64,000 bases of DNA from SAR86 cluster bacterium SAR86E (GTDB taxonomy: Bacteria > Pseudomonadota > Gammaproteobacteria > Magnimaribacterales > D2472), in assembly GCA_000307935.1 (NCBI GenBank), contig AMWX01000008.1:1-64000 (forward strand), in the 5' to 3' direction. The position numbers and the translations under genes were made by a program. This document shows, piece after piece, positions 43,869-51,619 of this stretch; position 1 is the first letter of the stretch; each line of letters begins with the position of its first letter. Under the pieces are notes generated by a model. The model had not been told where the DNA came from. It saw only the letters and a program-made list of their open reading frames with translations, and ran no database searches.

Positions 43869-44966
43869 ATGAGTCAATTTCAAACTTTTAAATCTGATTT
43901 AACTCATTCAAGAATTGTAGACACTGATTCAGTTTCTATTCATGATGGTGAGATTGCAGTTAAGATTGAAAGCTTTGCTTTTACAGCTAATAACGTAACT
44001 TACGGTGTCGCGGGAGATACGATTGGTTATTGGAAATTTTTTCCAGCAACACAAGATAAAAAGAATGAATGGGGTTGCATACCTATGTGGGGGTTTGCTG
44101 AAATCACCCATTCAAACATTGAAGATTTAAATGTTGGCGAGCGACTTTTTGGTTATTTTCCCGGCTCAGATTCATTAATTTTAAGCCCAATCAAAGTTAA
44201 TGATCAAAGCTTTAGCGATGGTAAAGAGCATCGTAAAGAACTCCCACCAGTTTATAATAATTACGTAAGGCTTAATGGAGATCAAAATTATGATTCCTCC
44301 ATGGATGCTGTAAGAGCTCTTTTATTCCCACTTCATATTACGGCATTTTGTCTATGCGACTCTTTGGCTGAAGATTTATACCTTGGAGCATCTCAAGTAA
44401 TTGTAGTGAGTGCTTCGAGTAAAACTGCCATTGGTCTGGCTCAAGGTTTAGCTGATACTGAAAATGCACCAAAAATAGTTGGGCTTACATCTCCATCAAA
44501 TTCACAGTTTGTGGAAAACCTTGGCTGTTATGATGAGGTGATTTCTTACGATGAGCTCAGTAATGTAGATTATTCATTGGGTTCTGTGATGGTTGATATG
44601 GCTGGTAATCGAGAAATTCTTGGAACTCTTCATGGGGAGTTGGGTGATAACATGCTCAAGTGCCTTACGGTAGGCATGACTCATTGGGATAATGAGACCA
44701 CTGCAGAAGATGCTTTAGGTCAAGCAATGCTCAGAGACAGAACTGAATTCTTTTTTGCTCCAGCTCACATCCAAAAACGCATTGGAGACTGGGGGCATGA
44801 TGGCTATGCTGAAAAAACAAATTCGTTCATGACTGCCAGAGCAATACAAAGTAAAAATTGGATGCAAGTTAAAGAAATTCATGGTTTAGAAAATTTTACT
44901 AGCATCTATGAAGAAATGGTTGCAGGAAAGATCAATCCAAATGAAGGAATTATCGTTAATCTATAA
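43869..44966 (+). CDS. DUF2855 family protein
   Basis: The 365-residue protein matches the DUF2855 family, distant relatives of MDR alcohol dehydrogenases without the zinc sites. Recognisable parts are IESFAFTANNVTYGVAGDTIGYWKFFP near residue 35, IPMWGFAEITHSN, and a weakly Rossmann-like VIVVSASSKTAIGLAQGLA near residue 180 followed by VGLTSPSNSQFVENLGCYDEV. A nucleotide cofactor is therefore likely. Reaction unknown. A ribosome binding site (AAAGGA) precedes the ATG. Expected role is in catabolism encoded by the surrounding operon. Confidence 0.83.
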   Translation: MSQFQTFKSDLTHSRIVDTDSVSIHDGEIAVKIESFAFTANNVTYGVAGDTIGYWKFFPATQDKKNEWGCIPMWGFAEITHSNIEDLNVGERLFGYFPGSDSLILSPIKVNDQSFSDGKEHRKELPPVYNNYVRLNGDQNYDSSMDAVRALLFPLHITAFCLCDSLAEDLYLGASQVIVVSASSKTAIGLAQGLADTENAPKIVGLTSPSNSQFVENLGCYDEVISYDELSNVDYSLGSVMVDMAGNREILGTLHGELGDNMLKCLTVGMTHWDNETTAEDALGQAMLRDRTEFFFAPAHIQKRIGDWGHDGYAEKTNSFMTARAIQSKNWMQVKEIHGLENFTSIYEEMVAGKINPNEGIIVNL

Positions 44967-44967
44967 G

Positions 44968-46614
44968 ATGCTTAAAAAGTTATTTTATTTTTTACCAATA
45001 TTTTTAATTTCTGTATTTTTAATTTGGGAATATAAAGTCAATATTCTTATTTGGTCTATTCCAAAGATAGCAAGTATCACCATGCCTGTTCAAGAAAACA
45101 TTCCCACCTCTTGGTCTAAAGGACCGGAAGTTCCTAGCGAGGATGATAGACCAAACATAATTCTAATTCTTGCTGATGATATGGGTTATAACGATATATC
45201 TATGCATAACGGCGGGGCTGCAGATGGAACACTGCAAACCCAAAACATAGATGCCTTAGCCAAAAGTGGAATGTTGTTCACCAGAGGCTATGCTGCCAAT
45301 GCAACTTGCGCTCCATCTAGAGCTTCAATTATGACTGGTAAATACCCAACTAGATTTGGATATGAATTTACTCCTGTTCCTGCGACAGGGAGATTGATAA
45401 TGAATTGGCTTGCTAATGAGAGTGATGAAGAGCTAAAAGCAAGAATCGATCGAGAAGTAGCTTCAAAAATCCCCCCCTTTATGCAGCAAGGGATGCCCAC
45501 CGAAGAAATCACTATTGCTGAGGTATTAAGGGATGCAGGTTATTACACAGCTCATATCGGGAAATGGCATCTTGGTCATGCATATGGCATGGATCCTCTT
45601 AGCCAAGGGTTTCAAGACTCTTTGTCTATGGTTGGCCCACTCTATTTGCCTGAAGATCATCCTGATGTTGTGAATGCCAAATTTGATACAAGAATCGATC
45701 AGATGATTTGGGGCATTGGTCAATATTCAGCTACATTTAATGAAGGTGAATTATTTGCACCTGATAAATACCTTACAGATTACTACACCGATGAGGCTCT
45801 GAAGGTCATTGAAAATAATAAAAATAGACCTTTCTTTTTATATTTAAGCCATTGGGCAATCCACAACCCACTGCAGGCTTTAAGAAGTGATGTTGAGCAA
45901 ATGAGTCACATGGAAGGCCATAATCTTCAGGTCTATTCAGGAATGATTGCAGCTCTTGATAGGAGCGTTGGAAAAGTTATTCAGAAATTAAAAGATCTGG
46001 ATATACATGGCAAAACGTTGATCATCTTTACCAGTGATAACGGTGGGGCAAACTACATTGAGCTTGATGATATTAATAAACCTTATAGAGGTTGGAAAAT
46101 TAGCTTTTTTGAGGGGGGAATTAGAGTTCCATATATAGTTAGCTGGCCAGATGAAATTAACCCGGCACAAAAATCAAATAGTGCTGTTCATCATTTTGAT
46201 ATTTTCTCTACCATTGCGTCAGCAGCTGGAATTCAATCCTCACATGAGGATGAGTTAGATGGCGTTAATTTATTGCCTTACATAGCAAATGAAACAACCA
46301 GTCAGCCTCACCAAACTCTTTTTTGGCGCTCAGGTAATCATCAGTCAGTTCTGCATGGAAAATGGAAATACATTATCAGTATAAAAGAGAACTTGCGCTG
46401 GTTATTTGATACCTCAGTAGATCCAGTAGAACAAAACAATATTATCGAAAATCACCCTGAAGAAGTTAGGTTGATTGAGGAACTGTTAGTTCAATTCAAC
46501 TCTGAACAACAAGATCCTTTATTTCCATCTTCATACGAAGTCCCAATCATGATTGATAAATATGACGGGCAGGAATATGAAGGGGAAGATGAATATATTT
46601 ATTGGTCAAATTAA
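44968..46614 (+). CDS. Arylsulfatase-type sulfatase
   Basis: The 548-residue enzyme hydrolyses a sulfate ester. The Cys114 in NATCAPSRAS is the C-x-P-S-R site that must be converted to formylglycine. Metal ligands Asp70-Asp71 are in ILADDMGYNDIS; HIGKWHLGH and FTSDNGGANY supply other active-site residues. An N-terminal hydrophobic helix (FYFLPIFLISVFLIW) anchors or exports it. ATG at 44968, one base after the DUF2855 stop, is preferred to the overlapping 44908. No sulfatase-maturating enzyme (anSME or FGE) lies in the window, so it must be provided elsewhere. Confidence 0.93.
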   Translation: MLKKLFYFLPIFLISVFLIWEYKVNILIWSIPKIASITMPVQENIPTSWSKGPEVPSEDDRPNIILILADDMGYNDISMHNGGAADGTLQTQNIDALAKSGMLFTRGYAANATCAPSRASIMTGKYPTRFGYEFTPVPATGRLIMNWLANESDEELKARIDREVASKIPPFMQQGMPTEEITIAEVLRDAGYYTAHIGKWHLGHAYGMDPLSQGFQDSLSMVGPLYLPEDHPDVVNAKFDTRIDQMIWGIGQYSATFNEGELFAPDKYLTDYYTDEALKVIENNKNRPFFLYLSHWAIHNPLQALRSDVEQMSHMEGHNLQVYSGMIAALDRSVGKVIQKLKDLDIHGKTLIIFTSDNGGANYIELDDINKPYRGWKISFFEGGIRVPYIVSWPDEINPAQKSNSAVHHFDIFSTIASAAGIQSSHEDELDGVNLLPYIANETTSQPHQTLFWRSGNHQSVLHGKWKYIISIKENLRWLFDTSVDPVEQNNIIENHPEEVRLIEELLVQFNSEQQDPLFPSSYEVPIMIDKYDGQEYEGEDEYIYWSN

Positions 46615-46626
46615 ACGGAGAAAAAA

Positions 46627-47004
46627 ATGAAAAATGTTTTAAGAATAGTCGCCGGCCTTTTAGGAGTTTTGTTTCTAATAAATGGACTGCAGTGGATTAT
46701 TGCTCCTGCAAGTATTGCAGAGCAACTTGGCATGCCCTTGTTGGAAGGTGTTGGCTTGAGTGCTCAAATTGGTGATATGGGAAGTTTCTTTATAACCGTG
46801 GGTGCCATGACATTAATTGGAGCCCTCACGCAAACTCGTCATTGGTTTTACGCGCCTTCAATGTTATTGCTGGTGGCAGCTTTATACAGAACTCTTTCAG
46901 CTGTCCTATACGGCGCACCATTTGTTATGCCAGCAATTATTGTTGAGGTGGTTGTAGGTTTATTTTTAATTTTTGCTGGCCCAAGAATTGCAACTGAGGA
47001 TTGA
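46627..47004 (+). CDS. DUF4345 family small membrane protein
   Basis: The 125-residue hydrophobic protein has four predicted membrane helices (for instance VAGLLGVLFLINGLQWII and AIIVEVVVGLFLIFAG). The pattern FLINGLQWIIAPASIAEQLGMP followed by SAQIGDMGSFFITVGAMTLIG is typical of DUF4345 and related DoxX-like families, whose function is unknown. It sits between the sulfatase and an MBL hydrolase and has a ribosome binding site ACGGAG. Confidence 0.75.
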   Translation: MKNVLRIVAGLLGVLFLINGLQWIIAPASIAEQLGMPLLEGVGLSAQIGDMGSFFITVGAMTLIGALTQTRHWFYAPSMLLLVAALYRTLSAVLYGAPFVMPAIIVEVVVGLFLIFAGPRIATED

Positions 47005-47008
47005 AATA

Positions 47009-48061
47009 ATGAAGCTGCTTAAATATATCTTTATTATTGGTCTTGTTGGCTTTATTTTAGTATCAGTTTTAACAAGAGTTCCTGCTGTTCAAGATCGGCT
47101 TATGTTTAGATTTGTTCAAAGCTTAGGCAGCGCAACCGCTGATCTAAATGACAATTCATTATCAGCTGTTGTATGTGGATCTAGATCTCCACTTCCATCT
47201 CCTGGAAGGGCGCAAACATGTGTTCTAATTAATGCAGGTGGCAATTATTATGTTGTAGATATTGGTGATGGCAGTGCAAATAATCTCAATAATTGGAGGA
47301 TAGATGCAAATAAGATTCGCGGTACTCTTCTAACACATCTTCACTCAGATCACATATCAGATCTTGCGGATCTTCACTTAATGACTTGGGTTAATTCTTC
47401 CCATACAAAGCCTATGGATGTTTATGGTCCTCAAGGAGTTGAGCTCGTAACTCAAGGTTTTGAGGATGCATATCAGTTGGACTACCAATTTAGACATGAG
47501 CATCATGGTGATGAAGTGGCGCCAAGGGATATCGCTGGGTTTAACGCCTTTCCAGTAGATTTATCAAACCCAGTTATAATTGATCAAGATGGTTTGAAGG
47601 TCACAGCGTTTAGGGTGCCTCATGATCCTGTTAAACCAGCTCTAGGCTATAGATTTGACTATAAGGGTAGGTCAATTGTTATTAGTGGTGATACTTCTTA
47701 TAGTGAAAATCTTATCAAGCATTCTCAAGATGCTGACGTGCTATTTCATGAAGCTCAAGCCAATCATCAGCTAGCTATTATGAAAAAAGCTCTAGCTGAT
47801 AATCAAGGGTTAGTAAAAATCTTAGATGATATTGAGACATATCATGCAACGCCCATTGAAGCAGCTAAAGCAGCTAACTTAGCAAATGTCGATCATTTAA
47901 TGTTTTATCATCTAACTCCTGCGCCTAGAAATAATTTAACGGAAAGAATGTTTTTTCGAGGTGTTGATGAAATCAGAAAAGATTGGAGCTCATCAAAGGA
48001 TGGCACTATGGTTGTTTTACCATTAGACTCAGATGAAATAATAATTACCGAGATAAATTAA
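47009..48061 (+). CDS. Metallo-beta-lactamase-fold hydrolase
   Basis: The 350-residue protein begins with a membrane anchor or signal peptide (YIFIIGLVGFILVSVL) and then has the MBL fold with the dizinc motif THLHSDHISDL near residue 115, ISGDTSYSENL near residue 228 and FYHLTPAP near the C-terminus. The arrangement is close to arylsulfatase AtsA-type or RNase Z-like members; because it is exported and adjacent to a sulfatase, an esterase or sulfatase role is more likely than RNA processing. ATG at 47009 is chosen, four bases past the upstream stop. It ends at the first base of the next start codon. Confidence 0.86.
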   Translation: MKLLKYIFIIGLVGFILVSVLTRVPAVQDRLMFRFVQSLGSATADLNDNSLSAVVCGSRSPLPSPGRAQTCVLINAGGNYYVVDIGDGSANNLNNWRIDANKIRGTLLTHLHSDHISDLADLHLMTWVNSSHTKPMDVYGPQGVELVTQGFEDAYQLDYQFRHEHHGDEVAPRDIAGFNAFPVDLSNPVIIDQDGLKVTAFRVPHDPVKPALGYRFDYKGRSIVISGDTSYSENLIKHSQDADVLFHEAQANHQLAIMKKALADNQGLVKILDDIETYHATPIEAAKAANLANVDHLMFYHLTPAPRNNLTERMFFRGVDEIRKDWSSSKDGTMVVLPLDSDEIIITEIN

Positions 48062-48849
48062 TGGATGTAAAAAATAAAAGGGTTGTTGTAACTGGTGCTG
48101 CCAGTGGAATTGGAAAAGCTCTTTGTGAAGCTTTTCATGAGGCTGATGCTCAATCCATTGTAGCTGTAGATATGAATCTAGACGGAGCACAAGAAACAGC
48201 CGATTCAGTTAATGGCATTGCTGTTCAAGCAAATGTTGGCAATGAAAAAGACATCATTAATGTTATCCAAAAAGCAGATGAACATGCTGGCGGCACAGAT
48301 ATTTTCTGTTCCAATGCAGGAATTGGGGGCGTGCCAGGATTTTTTGAAGTTGAAGCCTCTGATTGGCAGAATATTTGGGATGTGAACGTTCAATCTCATA
48401 TTTTTGCAGCCAAACATGTTTTACCTCAAATGATTGAAAGAGGAGAAGGCTATTTAGTCAACACTTCATCAGCAGCTGGGCTTTTAACTCAGTTAGGAGC
48501 AGCAGGTTACTCAGTGACCAAAGCAGCAGCGGTAAGTTTTGCTGAATGGGTCAAGATTACTTATGGAGAAAAGGGTATTGGTGTTTCTTGTCTTTGCCCT
48601 CAAGCAGTTAGAACAGCTATGACCGCTCAAGGTCCTGGTGTTGCAGGTGTAGATGGAATGATGGAGCCCGATGTGGTTGCACAAGAAGTTTTGAAATGCA
48701 TTGCTGAAGAAAAATTTTTAGTATTACCTCATACAGAAGTGGCTGAGTATGTTTCCAGAAAGGGAAATGATAGAGACAGATGGATATCAGGAATGCAGAG
48801 ACTGCAAAAGCAATATGAAGATTTTTTAACCCCAGTTGATATGAAGTGA
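48061..48849 (+). CDS. Short-chain dehydrogenase/reductase
   Basis: A 262-residue classical SDR with the NAD(P) motif VVTGAASGIGKAL at residues 9-21, the NAG motif as SNAGIGG near residue 84, the catalytic Ser in NTSSAAGLL and the Tyr-x3-Lys catalytic pair in GYSVTKAAA near residue 150. An Asp at the end of beta-2 (VAVDMN) suggests NAD rather than NADP. It is cotranscribed with the MBL and second nitronate monooxygenase genes. Substrate unknown. Confidence 0.93.
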   Translation: MDVKNKRVVVTGAASGIGKALCEAFHEADAQSIVAVDMNLDGAQETADSVNGIAVQANVGNEKDIINVIQKADEHAGGTDIFCSNAGIGGVPGFFEVEASDWQNIWDVNVQSHIFAAKHVLPQMIERGEGYLVNTSSAAGLLTQLGAAGYSVTKAAAVSFAEWVKITYGEKGIGVSCLCPQAVRTAMTAQGPGVAGVDGMMEPDVVAQEVLKCIAEEKFLVLPHTEVAEYVSRKGNDRDRWISGMQRLQKQYEDFLTPVDMK

Positions 48850-48864
48850 AAAAAAGGAGAAAAC

Positions 48865-49833
48865 ATGAAAACTAAAATTACAGAACTATTCGGAATTGAG
48901 CATCCTATTATTCAAGGTGGCATGCATCATGTTGGTTTTGCAGAATTAGCTGCTGCAGTATCAAATGCTGGCGGGCTTGGAACAATTACTGGTTTAACTC
49001 AAGGAACCCCTGAAAAGCTTGCTGATGAGATAGCTCGATGCAAGGAAATGACCGATAAGCCTTTTGCTGTGAATCTAACTTTCTTGCCTTCCTTAACTCC
49101 TCCAGATTATCCAGGATTGGTAGATGTAATTATTGGCGGCGGCGTTCCAATTGTTGAGACAGCAGGCAGAAATCCTGCTGAGTATTTGCCAGCTCTCAAA
49201 GAAGCCGGTATTAAGGTGATTCACAAATGCACCTCAGTAAGACATTCTTTAAAAGCCCAATCCATCGGGTGTGACGCAGTTTCCGTGGATGGTTTTGAGT
49301 GTGGCGGACACCCTGGTGAAGATGACATACCTAATTTTATTCTTTTGCCAAGAGCTGCTGATGAACTTGAAATTCCATTTGTTGCCTCAGGCGGTATGGC
49401 TGATGCGAGAAGTTTAGTTGCGGCAATGGCTCTTGGAGCAGAAGGCATGAATATGGGTACAAGGTTTATAGCTACCCAAGAAGCTCCTGTTCATCAAAAT
49501 GTTAAAGATTCAATTGTGAATGCGTCGGAATTAGATACCAGATTAATTATGCGTTCTCTCAGAAATACTGAAAGAGTATTAAACAATGAAGCTGTAGAGC
49601 GTCTTATGGAAAAAGAAGCTGCTTTAGGTGACCAGCTCACCTTTCAAGATATAGCCGATGAAGTTGCCGGCGTTTATCCAAAAATTATGCATGAGGGCAC
49701 AATGGAAGTTGGAGCTTGGTCTTGTGGCATGGTTGCTGGATTAGTCAATGATATTCCAACAGTAAAAGAGTTAATCGATGGGATTATGGGCGAAGCAGAT
49801 GCAATTATTGGCAAGAGATTAGGAAATTTCTAA
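48865..49833 (+). CDS. Nitronate monooxygenase (2-nitropropane dioxygenase family, copy 2)
   Basis: The 322-residue paralogue of the gene at 38106 starts ITELFGIEHPIIQGGMHHVG and has the FMN region PFVASGGMADARSLVAAMALGAEGMNMGTRF. Unlike copy 1, it carries DGFECGGHPGEDD, with His at the position often used as the catalytic base, so it is the better candidate for an active class I enzyme. It closes the long operon that began at 38106, with the other paralogue as its first gene. A ribosome binding site (AAAGGAG) precedes it. It converges with the opposite-strand hupE-like gene across 16 bp with no terminator. Confidence 0.9.
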   Translation: MKTKITELFGIEHPIIQGGMHHVGFAELAAAVSNAGGLGTITGLTQGTPEKLADEIARCKEMTDKPFAVNLTFLPSLTPPDYPGLVDVIIGGGVPIVETAGRNPAEYLPALKEAGIKVIHKCTSVRHSLKAQSIGCDAVSVDGFECGGHPGEDDIPNFILLPRAADELEIPFVASGGMADARSLVAAMALGAEGMNMGTRFIATQEAPVHQNVKDSIVNASELDTRLIMRSLRNTERVLNNEAVERLMEKEAALGDQLTFQDIADEVAGVYPKIMHEGTMEVGAWSCGMVAGLVNDIPTVKELIDGIMGEADAIIGKRLGNF

Positions 49834-49849
49834 TTCTAAAATTTGGGAT

Positions 49850-50803
49850 TTATCCTAAGATTCCAGTCACTCTGTCGATGAGCCAGAAAAAACCCATGCC
49901 ACCCAAAATCAATGAGGTGAGGGTGGCAGATTGCTTATATAAATTAAATTTATGAGCAAGCCATATAACTGATCCAAATATTGGGACTAACATAAGCTGA
50001 CCTGCTTCAATCCCCAGGTTAAAGAACAGCAAAGAAAGTAGCAGCTGCTCATTTCCAATACCAATTCCCGTCAGGGCATTAGCAAAACCTAGCCCATGCA
50101 GCAATCCAAAGCCAAATGCAATGAGCCAGGGTGTAGATTTATATTTTTTGCTTTCACTAACCTCTAATGCAAGATAAATGATAGTGAGCGCAATTATGGC
50201 TTCTACAGTTGCTTGAGGCAGTGACACCAACTCAAATACTGATAAGCCTAAGGTAATGCTGTGAGCAAAAGTGAAAGCTGTAATTGTTTTAACTGCATTT
50301 AAAAATCCAGAAATTAAAAAAAGTAATCCTAGTATGAAGAGGATATGATCATTTCCACTTAATAAATGATCAATACCCAGAGTGAAATATCCAACTGGAT
50401 AAACCTGCTCATTCAATGGGATCTCTATTGATGATCTCTTGAGGTTCATTAGCCCTTCAAACACCTCTCCATTAGAGTGAGTGATTGTTACCAATGCATC
50501 TGTGAGTACGCTCAGGTTATTGACTGAAATTATTTGGCCTTTAAGAGAGTTTGCACAATTTAGCGATATTTTTTCAACTAGATACTTTCCCTTTTGACTA
50601 GGTAATTGGTTCTTTCTCTCGCAACTTTCAGGAAAAAAAACTTCTGCTCTAGCACCTATATTTTTAATAGGGTACATCCAGCTAACCTCGTATTCATTTT
50701 CAACTAGCTCATTTATAACCAGGTGGGCTGGATTAAACTCATGAGAGAATAGTGCCGTTGAGCAAAAAAGTATGGCTAATGTTTTAACGAGCTTACAAGC
50801 CAT
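49850..50803 (-). CDS. HupE/UreJ-family membrane protein (copy 2)
   Basis: The 317-residue protein has a signal peptide (KTLAILFCSTALFS), a periplasmic domain to about residue 130 and then six or seven membrane helices. It carries the H-x5-D-H motif (HLLSGNDH), AHSITLGL, LHGLGFAN and NLGIEAGQ, matching copy 1 at 23797. Its start shares a base with the stop of the foldase gene (TAATG), so they are translated together. No hydrogenase or urease is near. A metal-transfer role for an exported metalloenzyme, such as the DUF3604 protein in the same operon, is my inference. Confidence 0.87.
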   Translation of the reverse strand: MACKLVKTLAILFCSTALFSHEFNPAHLVINELVENEYEVSWMYPIKNIGARAEVFFPESCERKNQLPSQKGKYLVEKISLNCANSLKGQIISVNNLSVLTDALVTITHSNGEVFEGLMNLKRSSIEIPLNEQVYPVGYFTLGIDHLLSGNDHILFILGLLFLISGFLNAVKTITAFTFAHSITLGLSVFELVSLPQATVEAIIALTIIYLALEVSESKKYKSTPWLIAFGFGLLHGLGFANALTGIGIGNEQLLLSLLFFNLGIEAGQLMLVPIFGSVIWLAHKFNLYKQSATLTSLILGGMGFFWLIDRVTGILG

Positions 50804-51603
50804 TAGAACTTATAATCTGGATTGATGATGACTCTGTATTGAGACCTTATTTCATTAATATATTCATCAATCGCTTTATCTTGGGCTTGCGATAGATAGT
50901 CTTGTTGAACCTTTATTAGTACTTTTTCTAGGGGAGGAGAGAATCCATTTTGAACCTCCTTTAAGAGAATAATATGTTGACCAAAAACAGATTCATGAGG
51001 CCCGGACCACTCATTCAAAGAAAGATTCTCGATAGTTGAAAAGAATAACTCGCCAAAATTTTTTTTAATTTCATTTGCGCTGTTTTGATAAAAGTTTTTT
51101 CCTAGAAAAAAGGGATCACCTATTATTTCAGTCCCATTTGTTTTATAGCCATTGAAAGCTTTGGCTGCTCTTTCTTTGGCATTAGACTCCTTTGAAAAAT
51201 AGTGATGTGAGAAAGAGTAGGTTGCTGGAACAAAGTAATTATCTTTATTTAGATCAAAAAAATTTTCTAATTCTTCTTGCGATGGATCATCTGGAATCGT
51301 TTCTTGTTTTAAAAAAGTAATTTTCTGAGCCAATCTTCTCTTGATAATTCGATCTTCTTGATCTAACTCTAAAAGCAATGCTTCTCTGTATAGAATCTCT
51401 TCTTGAACAAAGTTATTGATAATACTAACGATCTCTTCATCACTTGGAGGTCTTCCAACTTGTGACTTCCATGCCGAAAGAAGACTGGTTAATTCTTGAT
51501 CTGAAATATAAATATCTTTTGAGCTTTGCTCGGAATTGAACCCAATATCAAGGAAAAAAATTAATAGTCCAATTGCAAAAAATACAAGTATTCTAAGATT
51601 CAC
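50803..51603 (-). CDS. Membrane-anchored SurA/PpiC-type peptidyl-prolyl isomerase
   Basis: The 266-residue protein has one N-terminal membrane helix (RILVFFAIGLLIFFLDIGF) and a periplasmic part. The helical stretch EEILYREALLLELDQEDRIIKRRLAQK is typical of the chaperone domain of bacterial PpiC/SurA-like foldases, and the C-terminal part (WSGPHESVFGQHIILLKEV) matches the parvulin fold end. GTG is the start codon. It lies between DUF3604 and hupE on one transcript. The fused gene at 22506 has the same foldase region with an added acetyltransferase, and is also followed by a hupE-like gene. Confidence 0.82.
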   Translation of the reverse strand: MNLRILVFFAIGLLIFFLDIGFNSEQSSKDIYISDQELTSLLSAWKSQVGRPPSDEEIVSIINNFVQEEILYREALLLELDQEDRIIKRRLAQKITFLKQETIPDDPSQEELENFFDLNKDNYFVPATYSFSHHYFSKESNAKERAAKAFNGYKTNGTEIIGDPFFLGKNFYQNSANEIKKNFGELFFSTIENLSLNEWSGPHESVFGQHIILLKEVQNGFSPPLEKVLIKVQQDYLSQAQDKAIDEYINEIRSQYRVIINPDYKF

Positions 51604-51619
51604 TTCAGTTTCCTAAAAT

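Noticed and set aside
49834-49849. Bidirectional terminator between the convergent nitronate monooxygenase and HupE-like genes
   Set aside because: No hairpin with a T run could be found in the 16-bp gap or just around it.
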